NCBI RefSeq assembly: GCF_963576545.1
Contig: NC_083656.1
Location: forward strand, 9,448,346-9,512,345
DNA: 64,000 nt
Reading direction: 5' to 3'
From: Limanda limanda
Lineage: Eukaryota; Chordata; Actinopteri; Pleuronectiformes; Pleuronectidae
In this document: positions 25,001 to 35,950 of the stretch, piece after piece
Layout of the letters: every line of letters begins with the position of its first letter
Numbering within the stretch: position 1 is the first letter of the stretch
The notes under the pieces: generated by a model
Seen by the model: only the letters and a program-made list of their open reading frames with translations
Told to the model about the DNA's origin: nothing
The model's database searches: none
Made by a program: the position numbers and the translations under genes

Positions 25001-28000
25001 AATACAGCATCTCAAACCAGATCACATACACACACACACAATCCAATGGCCTGGCTGCCTCTTTGCTTACCTATGATAATGTTAGGGTGGCTGGGGCTTC
25101 CACTGCCTTTTGCTGTGAGGTTGCCCTGGATTTGATAAGCAGACTGATCGAACAGGTCCAGGTAGTCTTCCACCGGGTATCCATCCTGGAAGCCCTTGCC
25201 GAGACGACTGATACCTGGTGGGGGGGGGGAGAAGACAGGGATGTTAGATACACTTTGTGGGGCACAGGCATCTCTAGGGAATATTTACATTTGTTGGCAA
25301 ATGATCACATCCTATAGTTTGTAGAAAGTAAAGACGGACTCAAATATTTGATTTGTACAGGTGAGATGGATTTGCATCAATCAAGCTTTTTTATGTACCC
25401 GTCTTCCCACTCCCCTTCATATGTGTCTGTGTGTAAGGAACGTCCTCAAGGATTTGTGTTTTCAATGTTCTTATAACATCCAATTTCAGATCAGTTTCAA
25501 ATTCAGTCTCGAACACTGTCTCTGCTCAGCTTTTAAGTGTTTTCCAATTAAAGGCCAACGTCTAGTTAATGTTTTTAAAGTAAACTGGCAAACGTGTTTT
25601 CCATCCGGGCTGCTGTGGACGACGATATAATCACAATTATGCGATTGTGGAGATTCAGTGTAAGATTTGGGAGCATCCATGCAGCATAATGAGGCAGCTC
25701 AGGCGCCTGTGACTTTCAGTGATGCTTTGATGGTGTCGCAGTAAAGCACCTTTCTCTACTTAGCAGGAAAACACGATATTAGAAGACTCTAGTAAACTCT
25801 CTAAATAACCAGCCTGCAGCATTATTCATCCAGTACATTCCCATCCCTATGAGGTGCCTTGATGCCGCTGTGTCTTGCTTCAGGGCTTTTTCTCCCCATT
25901 TCTCTCTCTCTGTGCTTTCTGATATGATTGAAGTGTCATGCACTTTTCAAATAGTCCTTGTTTATCGATGTGTACTATACCACAGCAGACGCATCTGCTT
26001 AAGATTCAAACTGTTCCTCTAAGAAAAGTTATGCAGCGTGGATAGCATCAAATCGCCTTTTCACAACTGCGGCTAAGTGGAGAGACCAGAGGAGGGAATG
26101 GAATAAACAACCACCAAACAAGACCATTTGAATTTAGAGTGTTCTCAAAAAGGATGTCTTAAGAGAAAACGTGCTGAATACCAGTGCGTAGCCCTGAGTG
26201 CAACACCGGAGGGGAAGGAAAGAAAGTGACAGAGCAGATGAAAGCACGGGAGGAGGTTGGTGACAATAGCTGAGAGGGACCCGGGTCCTTGGGATACGGC
26301 AACATCACAAGGCTGCGGAAAACACCAGCATGAGGCGGCCAAACCAACACAAACAACTCCTCCGCTACCCGCAGCTTTAGGAGGTGGAAATAATTATTAA
26401 CTGTAACCAAACAGCACGTATATAATGAGTATTGCATCGCAGAATGATCAATCCACCAAAAAGGTATGCGAGTCTCAGCGGGATTAGTCAGCAGCTGGAC
26501 CAACTTCAAAAAGGAACACGTTGGCTGGAACAGTTAAGCCGTCTTTGATATTTTGCAGCGAGAATTTGGATTGAAATTTTCAAACAAATGCGGCCAATGC
26601 TGCATGTAACACCCTCGACAAGTATTACGCCAAGCCCCCCTCCCCTCTCCCCCCTCCCCTAGGGTGAAATTATTAAAATTGAGTCATTTTTAGACAGATG
26701 GCTCTCAGGGAAACGATGTATGAATCAGTCATTGCTGAGCAGAAGAATAGCACTCATCCATAGCGAGAAATCAACATGAAAACCCGAGTCCCTGATGCTG
26801 CGCTGATGTGATGCTGTGGCTGCTCATCTTAAAAAAAAGGAGAATTATGAGATTATCTGCACACTTGTGAACACATCTTCCAAATCACAATAAAGTCATT
26901 ATCTAATCTGCTTTTTTGTTTTGAACAGAGCCATCAGGCAGATCGGTGCTCTAGAGTTTAATTGCCTCTCCCTATACTTCCTCTACAAATACAGACACAC
27001 ATTAGTGACACACAAACACACTGTTGCCTGCCTCCTTAGCTGCTGAAGGATCTCCATTATTCATGAGTCTTAATGGTTGTTTCAGTTGAACAAAAAAAAA
27101 AATGTGGGTATATTGTGAGTCTTTGTGGATTTAAATTTGTTAAGGCTGGATGCTAATCATCAACTACATTTTACTTTGAGAATATTTAAGATCTAAAGGG
27201 GACAACAGACTCACAATTCTCTCTTTTTTTGTGTGCGTCTTTATGGAAAGTCACCAAACACACTAATGAAGCAAGGCAGCAAAGTGTGGGTCGGTAAGTG
27301 AGGGTCGGATGTGTGTAATGAAGAGGCTTTCCAGTTCATTCCTGGCAAATAGAGTCTCCCTCCCAGATCTCGCCTGGTTTTGAAATCCCATCTGTGGTGG
27401 CATGGGGGGGTGGGGGGGGGGTTGTTGTCACATCACAGATGCACATGGTAAAGGAAACGCGCTCAAACATGCAGACGACACGTGACCAGATGTCAAGCGG
27501 CTCCCATCTCCCTTTGCACAGTTTGAGGGTTAATCTCTTTGTTTGAAGAAGTGACATATTGCCACCTGTTCAAGACTGGAAAGGAAAGCCAATAGTGTAA
27601 GAGAGAACTGTGGAAGTAGGATGCGTGTGTCTGGAAAAAAACAAAAAACTGAACAGAGACGAAGCAGTGATTTACAGACAGCGTTTAACTCTGGCAAATA
27701 TTTCCACAAAATACAGATAAGAATCATAAAAACACGCCTCTGAGAAATTGTAAAATATGCAGCAGCTCCCTCTTAAAATGCTCGGCTGTCAAATTAAATA
27801 AGTGATAGCTCCGTTAATCTTTTAAATGAGAGTATCAAATCCCTGGTGGGCAAAGGGTAGAGAAAGGAAGCTGTAAATTGAGGCAAGAACCAGGAGCTGA
27901 CGGAAGCAAGGTTCGTGGTGTTTGAGATGTGACGCAAGGAATGACATTTATGTTTTCTAAAGGAAGCACAGGAAACGTCGCCCACACACACGTGGGTTCA

Positions 28001-31000
28001 AGGCATGTGAGGAGGAGGCGGCTGCGTCTTTCACATGTTGCAACCACGCAGTCGAATCTATGTCATACGAGATGCTGAAGTCAGTTCCTCCTTCGTACTT
28101 AGTCCTAGTTCAGCCCTTAATGAGCCATCAGCGCATGAGCTCGACCGTCTATCAGGATGGGATAGTTGGTAATTGTGTAAAAAAGCACACAGGAGGGCTA
28201 AGGAGAAAAAAAAGATGACTATGTGTTCGCAGTGTTACAGGGAGGTAGCTATAATGATTGTAAATACACAACTAAGAGCTGTTAATTTGAGGCTAGCAAC
28301 TCTGAGGTAGGTAAACAGCTTAAGCTTATTTTCATGCTCAGCCCAAGTTTGCTCTAGAATATGCAGTATTTGGTTGATTGCTTTGGGAGATTGAGCTGCA
28401 TGCACTAGAGCCATTTAATCCATGTGTATACAGCTAGGTTTCACATAAAGAAAAAAGCTAGATTGTTGGTGCTTATTTTATTTTTTTAAGTAAATTTGAT
28501 GTCGAAAACCTGTTTTCCAATGTGAACTTGTCAGTCAACACCATGAGGACTCTCCACCCGATTAACTGCTAAAACACATAAAAAGGATGTTTTTTAACTG
28601 CCAACAATATGATGACAGTAAAAATACTGAGATAAATATTATTATGCTTGTGAAAGAGACAGGTCTGCCTTTGAGGATGCCCCCCCCAATATTTTCTGAA
28701 GCTCACTGAGGTATGGCTCTGCCCAAATGATATACTGCAGAAAGTCACACTTCACACTTCCAATGCCCTGGGGCTCTCATTATTGTTTATCAGCCTGGAG
28801 GCCGCTTCTACAGCAAATCATGGTTTCGTTTTACTCACCAAACCTCTTGCGGGTCCACCAGTGCGGCTCTTTGAAGGTGGTGAACCTGACGTCCGGCCGC
28901 AGCTTCAGTCTGTCGTACAGGTCTGTCGTGCCACATTTTGGTTGGCCTATGATATAGAAGTAAGGAAGGCACCGCATGCGGTAGAGTTTCCCGTCATGGT
29001 GAATCAAGTGCTCTCGGAAAGTGTTCCTCAAGAACTGGAATTCAGTCCTGAAGCGCCTTGAGTAGCGCGCGTACATGTTTGTCCTGTATGGGTCTGAAGT
29101 TATATTCCCGGTGTATTCCTCATACCAGCAGGGGTTCTTGACACCAGGCTGGAATTTGCGGGGGATAACAGAAAACATCTGTAACGGCAAACAAAGGCAA
29201 GTCAAGCTGCTGAATCGACATACTTCACATGAGACACACAAATAAAACTGATTAGACACAATTCCAGTTAGTCGTTGCTAAGATACATTAAATGAGGTGG
29301 CTTGTGTGTTGCACACAACATTTGTGTGTTAAGTTCACATTAAGTGCAAGTTCATGTCGGGAGAACAGTCTCTATAGAGGCACAGTAAAGTGGTTCTAAG
29401 GACACTTACACAACCGTATGTCGTGTAGTCAGACACCTTTTAGAAATTGACTTGTGTTGTGTTGGTTCTGAAAAGTTCAACATTTGTATTTGCAGTTGGA
29501 ACTGGGGCCATTCTTGTACACAGAAGGGGATGAGACAATTAAGCATCATTAAGATGTTTAAAATGTAATCACTTGCATTCAGTGTTTCTCTGAAGACATA
29601 AATATACACCTGTGACTTTTGTATTAAAGCTCTGTCTGAACTGAACCAAAGCCATTTTCCCTTCCTCCTTGTTTTGGGGGCTTCTTGCGTCCATTCGGGT
29701 TTGTCTCTGCCCTAAAAAGAGCTAGACATCCTTCACTGCTCAGCCTGTATGGATATATACACAGCCAACACATAAAACATTATAGTGTAGTTTGGATTTA
29801 ATTTCCAATCCAAAGTGCTTTAGCCTAGAGAAAAGATAGAGAACAAACCTGTCCTTGTACTTTGTAATAGCAACGGAGAAAAAATCCAACTAAGTAGAGT
29901 TCAGACCTCCGCCAACGCGAAACCAGATTTAAATTCACTACATCCAGAGATTCATTTGGATCTGCTTCAAGTTGCTAACACTCATAAATATCAGTCTGAT
30001 ATATATATTTATTTTCAATCAAGCTAGAGGGATACTTTGCAGAGAAGTCAAAGAAAATATTAAATAACACATCTCGCAATCTTAAAGAAAGGGGGAAATA
30101 ATCTTGGGTATGCTCTCTGATTCAGGTTCTTCCTTGACCCATGAATCCTTCCAGCAGGTTTCTTAATTATCCATCCATTGGTAATTTTCATTCAACCTGG
30201 ATGAAAACATGACCTCCTTGGCTGAGGTAAGTGAACAAGTGTGCAGTGTGCACTGGGGGAGTAAAGCTGACTCATGTCGAACACATTTCAAAGCGGGTTT
30301 TTGACGATTAAACGCAACAAAATACCTGTGTTACTCTGACCTGCTCGCTGCCTGCCAGACACGACCGAGGACAATTAACGTCAGACCCCTGCTCAGACGT
30401 GGTATTGATTGTCCCGCGGTCACACTCTCCTATTCATCAGCGTGCTCAATAAGAAATTTGTTATGTCGGGAGTAGCTCTGGCACAGGCCATTATCATTAG
30501 GGTTAACAATTAATTGAACCAGGCTTTGAGGTGGGTCGGACGCTGGCAGAAACCCACAGGGGTCGTGTGTTTGAAGACTTTGGGATGACTTTGAGCTTTA
30601 AATACCTTCTGAAGGAAAAATAAAAAAAAGAGGAGAGAGAGACATATATGCAATTATCTGATTTTATACCTTTTTTTTTTTCCAGAGCAGTTTTATCTTT
30701 TTATAAATTAAATTAGAAAGTGCAGCCAGTGGGGGATTTCACCAGTGTGGCTCTGTTGAACCTTGTGTAGACGGCACGTAGGCATGAATACTGATTGGAA
30801 TCACCTTTCCTCAGAGCATTTAATTACCCAGAAAGACATGTGCGCGATTGTCAATTAAAAGAGAGATCACTATCAAGCTGGTATTATGATGTGAAGGATA
30901 ACGTTTGCACTGAAACAACGGAGGTATTCATTCCACGATTTACCTGATACCATCTATTAAATGAGGAATATGACGGTGTGTTTCGGCTATACTCACATGT

Positions 31001-31437
31001 GGCTCACTGTTAACCAGCACTTTGAACTCCGGGATCTTTCGACTGCTGTGAAACTTCACCTTGGATGTGATAGACTTGACCACTAGCTTGATATGTGCAT
31101 CGTCCTTGACCGAGGACACATTGAACGCAAAAGGTCCCGGGCTGACCAGGCTGCTGAAGTGGAAAGGGGACGGGGTGAGGAGGAGGCCCTTCTTGTCTCC
31201 CGTCAGGATGTACGAGGCCATGATGAGGAACGTGACGGCCAAGCCGAACACGAAGCTGTAGAGACGGATGCGGCTGAAGCAGCCCAGCGTGCTCCACCGC
31301 CTCGGCAGCTCCCGTTTGACCTCCAAGATGGCAAACAGGTTCACGGGCGTGTCGTCCACCTGCAGGAGCAACGGCCTCTTGCGGTAGTCGTCCACTGCCG
31401 AGCCCAGCAGGCTGTACTTGTAGTCCATGTGCGTCAT
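18864..31437 (-). CDS. chst15: Carbohydrate sulfotransferase 15 (GalNAc 4-sulfate 6-O-sulfotransferase), complete, 7 coding exons
   Basis: Joined coding exons are 31437-30997, 29178-28839, 25214-25071, 22177-22021, 20901-20745, 19898-19751 and 19063-18864. They total 1587 nt, which is 528 residues plus TGA. All introns are GT-AG, with phases 0,1,1,2,0,1. The product is a type II Golgi membrane protein: a cytoplasmic tail of about 58 residues, a membrane anchor at about 59-78, a stem, then the sulfotransferase domain. The 5'-phosphosulfate-binding loop (IIGQPKCGTTD) is at 223-233 and the 3'-phosphate-binding motif (LRDPVERLYSDYL) at 355-367. EPHWWTRKRFG at 251-261 and EASASTMWDNNAW at 310-322 are family signatures. 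By family knowledge it transfers sulfate from PAPS to C6 of GalNAc-4-sulfate in chondroitin/dermatan sulfate, giving CS-E units. Sequons are at 106, 172, 292, 328, 373, 405, 517 and 524. The human protein is 561 residues as I recall; most of the difference is in the tail and stem. The start is the first in-frame ATG after an in-frame TGA 24 nt upstream, with A at -3. A second ATG lies three codons in (31428). Confidence 0.96.
19751..19898 (-). CDS. chst15: chst15 coding exon 6
   Basis: A 148-nt exon with acceptor GTGTGCGCAG (AG at 19899-19900) and donor GTGAGT (19745-19750). It encodes residues 414-462 and the first base of Gly463. The visible protein includes VRLRIGLYILYLLDWLTVF, ILVLRLEDHASN and YTMHKVFDFLNLG, all characteristic of the C-terminal half of CHST15 enzymes. 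Confidence 0.95.
20614..20633. repeat. C20 homopolymer
   Basis: Twenty consecutive C residues in the intron between chst15 coding exons 5 and 6. Prone to length error in assembly. Confidence 0.95.
20745..20901 (-). CDS. chst15: chst15 coding exon 5
   Basis: A 157-nt exon with acceptor CTTGCAG (AG at 20902-20903) and donor GTGAGT (20739-20744). It completes Arg361 and encodes residues 362-413, from LYSDYLYFG to NNAMP. It finishes the 3'-phosphate-binding motif and carries sequons at Asn373 and Asn405. The exon leaves in phase 0. A run of 20 C residues (20614-20633) lies in the downstream intron on the plus strand. Confidence 0.95.
20902..22020. other. chst15 intron between coding exons 4 and 5
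   Basis: A phase 2 intron of 1.1 kb, AT-rich, with nothing recognised. Confidence 0.85.
22021..22177 (-). CDS. chst15: chst15 coding exon 4 (3'-phosphate-binding motif start)
   Basis: A 157-nt exon with acceptor TTTTGCAG (AG at 22178-22179) and donor GTGCGA (GT at 22019-22020; a slightly weak donor). It encodes Gly309 to the split codon of Arg361, entering in phase 1 and leaving in phase 2. It contains EASASTMWDNNAW, a sequon at Asn328, GEPPFLVQDFIHALQP and RFIVMLRDPVE, the beginning of the 3'-PAPS-binding motif. Confidence 0.95.
22178..25070. other. chst15 intron between coding exons 3 and 4
   Basis: A phase 1 intron of 2.9 kb. Several short frames on both strands lack motifs; nothing else was recognised. 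Confidence 0.85.
25071..25214 (-). CDS. chst15: chst15 coding exon 3
   Basis: A 144-nt exon between a C-rich acceptor (AG at 25215-25216) and the donor GTAAGC. It encodes the rest of Gly261 to the first base of Gly309, phase 1 in and out. The visible protein includes GYPVEDYLDLFDQSAYQI, then a sequon-bearing variable loop (Asn292) rich in Ser and Gly, ending PNIIIG. The frame is too short on this strand to stand out as a long ORF, but its phase and sequence join the neighbouring exons exactly. Confidence 0.93.
   Translation of the reverse strand, partial: VSVVSARASRMDTRWKTTWTCSISLLIKSRATSQQKAVEAPATLTLS
25215..28838. other. chst15 intron between coding exons 2 and 3
   Basis: A phase 1 intron of 3.6 kb, the longest within the coding region. 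G-runs lie near 27403-27422. A relatively unique block near 26550-26780 has no ORF and no repeat signature that I recognise. Confidence 0.85.
28839..29178 (-). CDS. chst15: chst15 coding exon 2 (PAPS 5'-phosphosulfate loop)
   Basis: The acceptor is a pyrimidine tract ending ACAG (AG at 29179-29180) directly before the codons for MFSVIP. The donor is GTGAGT at 28833-28838. It encodes residues 148-260 and the first base of Gly261, so it enters in phase 0 and leaves in phase 1. It carries the PKCGTT loop that contacts the phosphosulfate of PAPS, and the EPHWWTRKRFG signature. A sequon lies at Asn172. The 340-nt exon is the strongest single identifier of the gene. Confidence 0.96.
29179..30996. 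other. chst15 intron between coding exons 1 and 2
   Basis: A phase 0 intron of 1.8 kb containing an old dispersed repeat (29893-30235). No other coding signal was seen. Confidence 0.85.
29893..30235 (-). repeat. Dispersed fish repeat with palindromic CCTCCGCCAAGG-type ends
   Basis: Read on the minus strand it begins near ACCTCAGCCAAGGAGGTCATG (30235 side). It then contains TGGAAGGATTCATGGGTCAAGGAAGAACC, a block with ATTGCGAGATG, and ACTGATATTTATGAGTGTTAGCAA, and ends GTTGGCGGAGGTC (29895 side). The order matches a very common interspersed repeat in teleosts that I know from memory. The copy is old and has no ORF. A related, shorter copy lies at about 4110-4320. Confidence 0.55.
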
Positions 31438-31590
31438 CGTGTCTGCGAATCCCAAGTGTCACTCGCTCAGACTCTCAGGGGGGGCGTTGTTAATCAGGAG
31501 CCAGCCAGACGTGAGGGTTGGAGATGGGGCCAACAGTTTAAGTCCATGATGGGTTGTGGAGAACATCCCACCTCATCCACTCACAGCTCC
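30997..31590 (-). CDS. chst15: chst15 first coding exon with part of the 5'UTR (coding 30997-31437)
   Basis: The exon opens after a pyrimidine-rich acceptor (minus strand CTTTTCTTCTCAACAG, AG at 31591-31592) and closes at the donor GTGAGT (30991-30996). It holds 153 nt of leader, then residues 1-147: cytoplasmic tail, the single hydrophobic anchor (about 59-78, rich in F, V, L and I) and the stem. NLFAILEV at 33-40 and the run MASYIL before the stem match the family N-terminus. The fish tail begins MTHMDYKYS and lacks the cysteine-rich start I recall for human CHST15. Because the exon begins at an acceptor, the transcript must have at least one further noncoding exon upstream. Confidence 0.93.
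31459..31576 (-). promoter_or_regulatory. Upstream ORFs in the chst15 leader
   Basis: The 153-nt leader segment of the first coding exon holds three upstream ATGs, each opening a short frame: 31576-31538 (12 codons plus TAA), 31566-31459 (35 codons plus TGA, in the main frame and ending 21 nt before the main ATG), and 31547-31494 (17 codons plus TGA). Such an arrangement usually lowers translation of the main frame. The ORFs are read directly; the effect is inferred. Whether all three are in the mature mRNA depends on use of the acceptor at 31591. Confidence 0.7.
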
Positions 31591-34500
31591 CTGTTGAGAA
31601 GAAAAGCAGAAATAAGAGAAATGACCGGCTGTCCGCTCGTTGTTTTCACACATGTTCTTATGCCGCAGGTTCATCACTTCCCAATAAAGTTGCTGCAATA
31701 GACTCATAGTCACATCCTGTTTAAGAGCTGACTTGCATTTAGTAATCAGTTCATTTGGGAACTTGCATTGACGTTTTTTTCCCCATTTCCATTATACCTC
31801 AGGAGCTTGTCATCACTTCCCCGAATCTCTGATGACAAATTAAAGCTGCTTTCAGAAAATGGGTGTTAGCAGAGAAAAGCAGTGACTGTCTGCTTTGAAT
31901 ATTGATTTCTTGCGAATGGGAAATAACAAGTCATCAGTGGAAATGATAACTCACTTCAGAACGTCCCCATTTCTTGACAGTCTTTTCTGGTATCATTTTG
32001 ATTGTGACTAAACCTGAGGTGGGGGGAAAAAAATCCCATTAATACGCGAGTTTAAATTCATTTCACCATCTTCCTCTCATACTTTCTGTTTTAATCACAC
32101 AGCACAGCGACACCCTTCCCTACCTCACAGTCCATCTTCCCATCCTCCCTGTGCATCGGAGTCACAATATGGAGGAAGCGATAAGAGCCGGGGATGCATT
32201 CAGCCTAGCAACTACGAGCCTGCGTGTCAGACTTTCCCGGGGAGAAACATGAACATGAGAGATACCCGGTCCGGACCCCGAGAAGGGATTATATTATCAG
32301 AAAATGGTATTCTTCACTGTGAAGACAACAGTCGCCCACAGATAAAGGAAGGGCGGATGTCTAAAGGGCGAGAGAATTGGGGATCTTTAATGATAACGCT
32401 CCTGCAGCAGTAATGTCTATGGCTTTATCCTTGAGGTTTTCTTTGTATCTGGAGCTGAGCCAATATGGTGGCGGTGAATAGAATACAGCATAATGACAAA
32501 AAGCCAGCAGAGCCGAGGGTCTGGGGCAAGATGAGTGGGATGTTTGCTGATTTGACTGAAGCCCCTGGTAATGGTTCACACCTGCACACTTCAAAACTGC
32601 ATGGATACAGCCAGGAGTTTGACGTATGTAATACCTGCCACCTGCTCCTGCTCGCATACATCATAAGATAACGGCACCGTGGAAGTGAGTCATCGCTCCT
32701 CCTCACAGCAGCTGATGTAGTCTGAGCCCCTCACCCCCCCCCGCCCATCGCTCACACCCTTTCCACGGCTCTGTATTTGTGGAGCTTGCGGGCAGAGCTG
32801 ATAAGAGGGAGAGCGACCGGAGAGCATCGGCCTCCTTGCTCCAGCAATGTAATTTACTCCCAGCTGGGCCCTCAGCGTCACGCCACAGCCACAGCCTCTC
32901 CAGGACACAGGTGTGGGGGGGTGAAACAAGGCCTGTGCTAAAAAAGAACAATTTCTAACCTTCAAGATGTTAGAACGACTCCAATTTCAGTCAGAGAAAA
33001 AAAGAAAAAAGGATTCGCTGCAAAAAGCTGAAACCGCAGTCACATATTAATCTCTTTCCACTTTTAGCCAGAAAAGGAAAGATCTTCTGGAGCAGGATTA
33101 TCACTTTCCAGCAAAAAAAAAATGATGAGAGTCTGAGTAATGGATTTTAAATTACGATAGCTACTCCAATTAAAGTTTGCCCACAAATGGCAGATGGCGT
33201 ATCCGTGCTTCTCTTGCGTAAAGTTCACCGGGAACAAAATTTACAAAATGTCCTAAATGATGAAAGCTATAAAAAGATTAAGAGGTTTGCTTCATCGGAA
33301 ATGTAATTACCGCAGATCTGATGTCCCGTGTTCCATCAGAGACGACCACTGCACCGTGTAATCAAAGTTTAAAAACCAGAATAACATTTTCAGGATTTTT
33401 CTTCGTAACAAGTCCGCCGTTTGCTCTCATCTGTAGTCGTCATGTCATTAGCAATTATCGACTTGTCTGCGTCCTTCATCAAGGCTGAAGTCAATGGGGG
33501 GCTTGTGCTCACGGCTATTTAGGACAGAACGAAGGAAAGGGAGGGCATGAGAGTGAAAGATGGAGACAAGGAGCAGGGTGAAAAAAGAGAGCAGAGAGAG
33601 ATTGAGGGAAGAGGAAAGGTCTGTGTCGTTGACGGGAGAATGTCACTCTCAAGGGAACTCGCATCTGAATCAATCAGCTAACTGCAGCAGTGGGTGACTG
33701 GCAGCTTGACAGACCGCCGCCCTATTCATAAAGCAAATACGTTGCTCCTGTCCATCACACATGATGAAATGGCTTAACTCAAACAGAAATATGGCTGCAG
33801 GGCCAGTGGACGAAGGGGACACAAGGTTGCATCATCCACCTTTTAGTAGACGAACCTTAAAAAAATGGTTAAAAAAATATATGGATTTGAACATTTTCAT
33901 TTATTTTCTCTTCTCTTCTTTTTTTTTGATCTCTGTTAGGCATCAATTTGACAAATATTTGGTATACCAGGTTGTGAAAAACCCTTTGGCTCGTGTACAG
34001 CGTCAATGTGCTTTGTCTTTTTACTTTTAATATTAGCAGTAGAGCCTAGACGAAACTGAATTTTTAAAACCTATATTGATATCTTACATTTTCAGAAAAT
34101 GACTCCAATAAACCTGCAGTAAGCTAACATTGGCTGATATTTCATTCCAAATTTGTTTCCTTAAAGACTGAATTATTTATACTTGACGACCGGTACTAGG
34201 TGGAGTGAGTCCTTTAGTGTCATGGGTTTAATGCTTTCTAATAAGCCATCAAAATGAGTTAAAGAGCTCGCTAAAATGTTGTCAGCTGTATTTTTATAAT
34301 CCCAAATCATAATAGAAGTTATCTCAGGATAATTCTCGCATGAACAACCACTTGGTGACAGCGGTAAGGAGGAACTTGCCTTTTGACGAGAGAAACCCGT
34401 CTTTCCTTTCATTCGGAGATTGATCAGTGAATAAAGGCCATCAGCGAGATTTGTTTAACATCTGTCATTTCACTCCCACTCTCCGTTTTCCATCCCTGCT

Positions 34501-35825
34501 CTGGAAAGCCGACCAGCCTCACGCGGTGGCAGCTAATTGATGTTCTCTTGTGAACCTTTTTTTAACATTACAGTTTTTTTCTTTGTGTTTACTGCTGCCA
34601 GTACAGGATGATTGATTATGTTTGTGAAAAGCTGCAGTGCAAATGGAAATATTGTGCTCAATAAAAGCACCTGTGGAAAAGCCATTGTTGTTAACTGCTC
34701 CTAAGCCACTTTCTGTAGAAAATGCAAATGTGAAAATTTAGATTGTTTTGAGATGATTGTGGACATGAAAATGTGGAGGTGACGAACAGAAAAAGACTTT
34801 ACTGGCAGAGTAGAAAAAATGCTCGGATTCCTGTGGCCATGAACCGAGGTTATATTTCATATTAAAAGCTATCAAACAATAGGAATGACAAAAACACTCC
34901 AGAGCCCTTTAATCATTCTGTCATCAAACTACAGTGGTGAACGATCATTATACCTGACTGGACGAGGAGTCTGTGCAGCAGAGAGCACAATGTCCTCCTT
35001 CCTCCGCTCTCTGGTATTTCAAATGGAGGGAATTAATTGCATGGGCCCCTGAAATGCCCCTTTTTGTTTTGGTTCAAAGCAAACGAGCCAGCTCTTTCTC
35101 AGACTACAGAGAACTCACTATTCCATATCGCGGAGAATAGTCAGAATATCTTGGATATCCTCACAGACCTCCCTGTGTTCCTGCTGGAGAAGATTAAAAG
35201 GGATTTTTTTTTTTTATTGGGCATAACACTAACCCATTTACAGTGGAAGTCGGATGTTTCATGCTTGTTTTTCTCTTTGAAAAAATGGTGCAGGAAACTC
35301 ATGAAGGCGCCGTGAAACAATCGGCTTCAGTGCATGTGTTTCTCTGGTTGTCTGCGGAGGAAGGTTTTCTTAGAGCATCAGAGCATCTTTTATTTACTCA
35401 GGGATGTTTACATTGCATAAATTCAACTTCAGCCATCTGCAGGTGCAACAGGTAGATTAGAGATTGTGTTGGAAACTGGGACACAGAGGAAATTGGGAAT
35501 AAGATGAGTTGATAAGCTCAAGACAACTGTCCATCCATGTTACCATTAAGAATCATTAAAATGAGGTTATATACTAAAAGGCAAATTAGTCAGGGTTACC
35601 TGGATGACACTCGGTGGGGCACGTAACTACGTCAAAGCTTAAAAATCCCCTTGTAGTCCAGACTAAATCCGTTTTGTTCATTTGAATATAGATCTCAAAT
35701 TCTTGAAGATACATTTAAAGTGTTATCCGGATTTTGGTTTGGATTCGCACTAAATTATTCACATTTATCAATATCATCTACGCATCCATTTATTATTTAT
35801 ACTGCATATTCTTTGAGGTTGGAAG

Positions 35826-35950
35826 AGCCAATTCCATTTGGGCGGGAGGTGGGGTAGACTTTAGACAGGTAATCAGCATATTGCAGGGCAACCTTACACC
35901 AAGCCAAGTTGGGATTCAAACCACTGGACAACGGTGTCCACCACCCACTT
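35826..35950 (-). mobile_element. Decayed tRNA-derived SINE/LINE-tail remnant
   Basis: Plus-strand blocks CCATTTGGGCGGGAGGTGGGGTA, ACAGGTAATCAGCATATTGCAGGGC and GGGATTCAAACCACTGGACA follow the order seen, in reverse orientation, in a widespread fish retroposon whose head ends in a B box. Here the B-box equivalent is GGTTTGAATCCC on the minus strand. The middle is largely deleted. Identification rests on recalled consensus, not on a search. Confidence 0.55.

Noticed and set aside
31093..31701. 202-codon plus-strand open frame
   Set aside because: Antisense shadow of the chst15 first coding exon; the minus strand has the matching family protein and splice sites.
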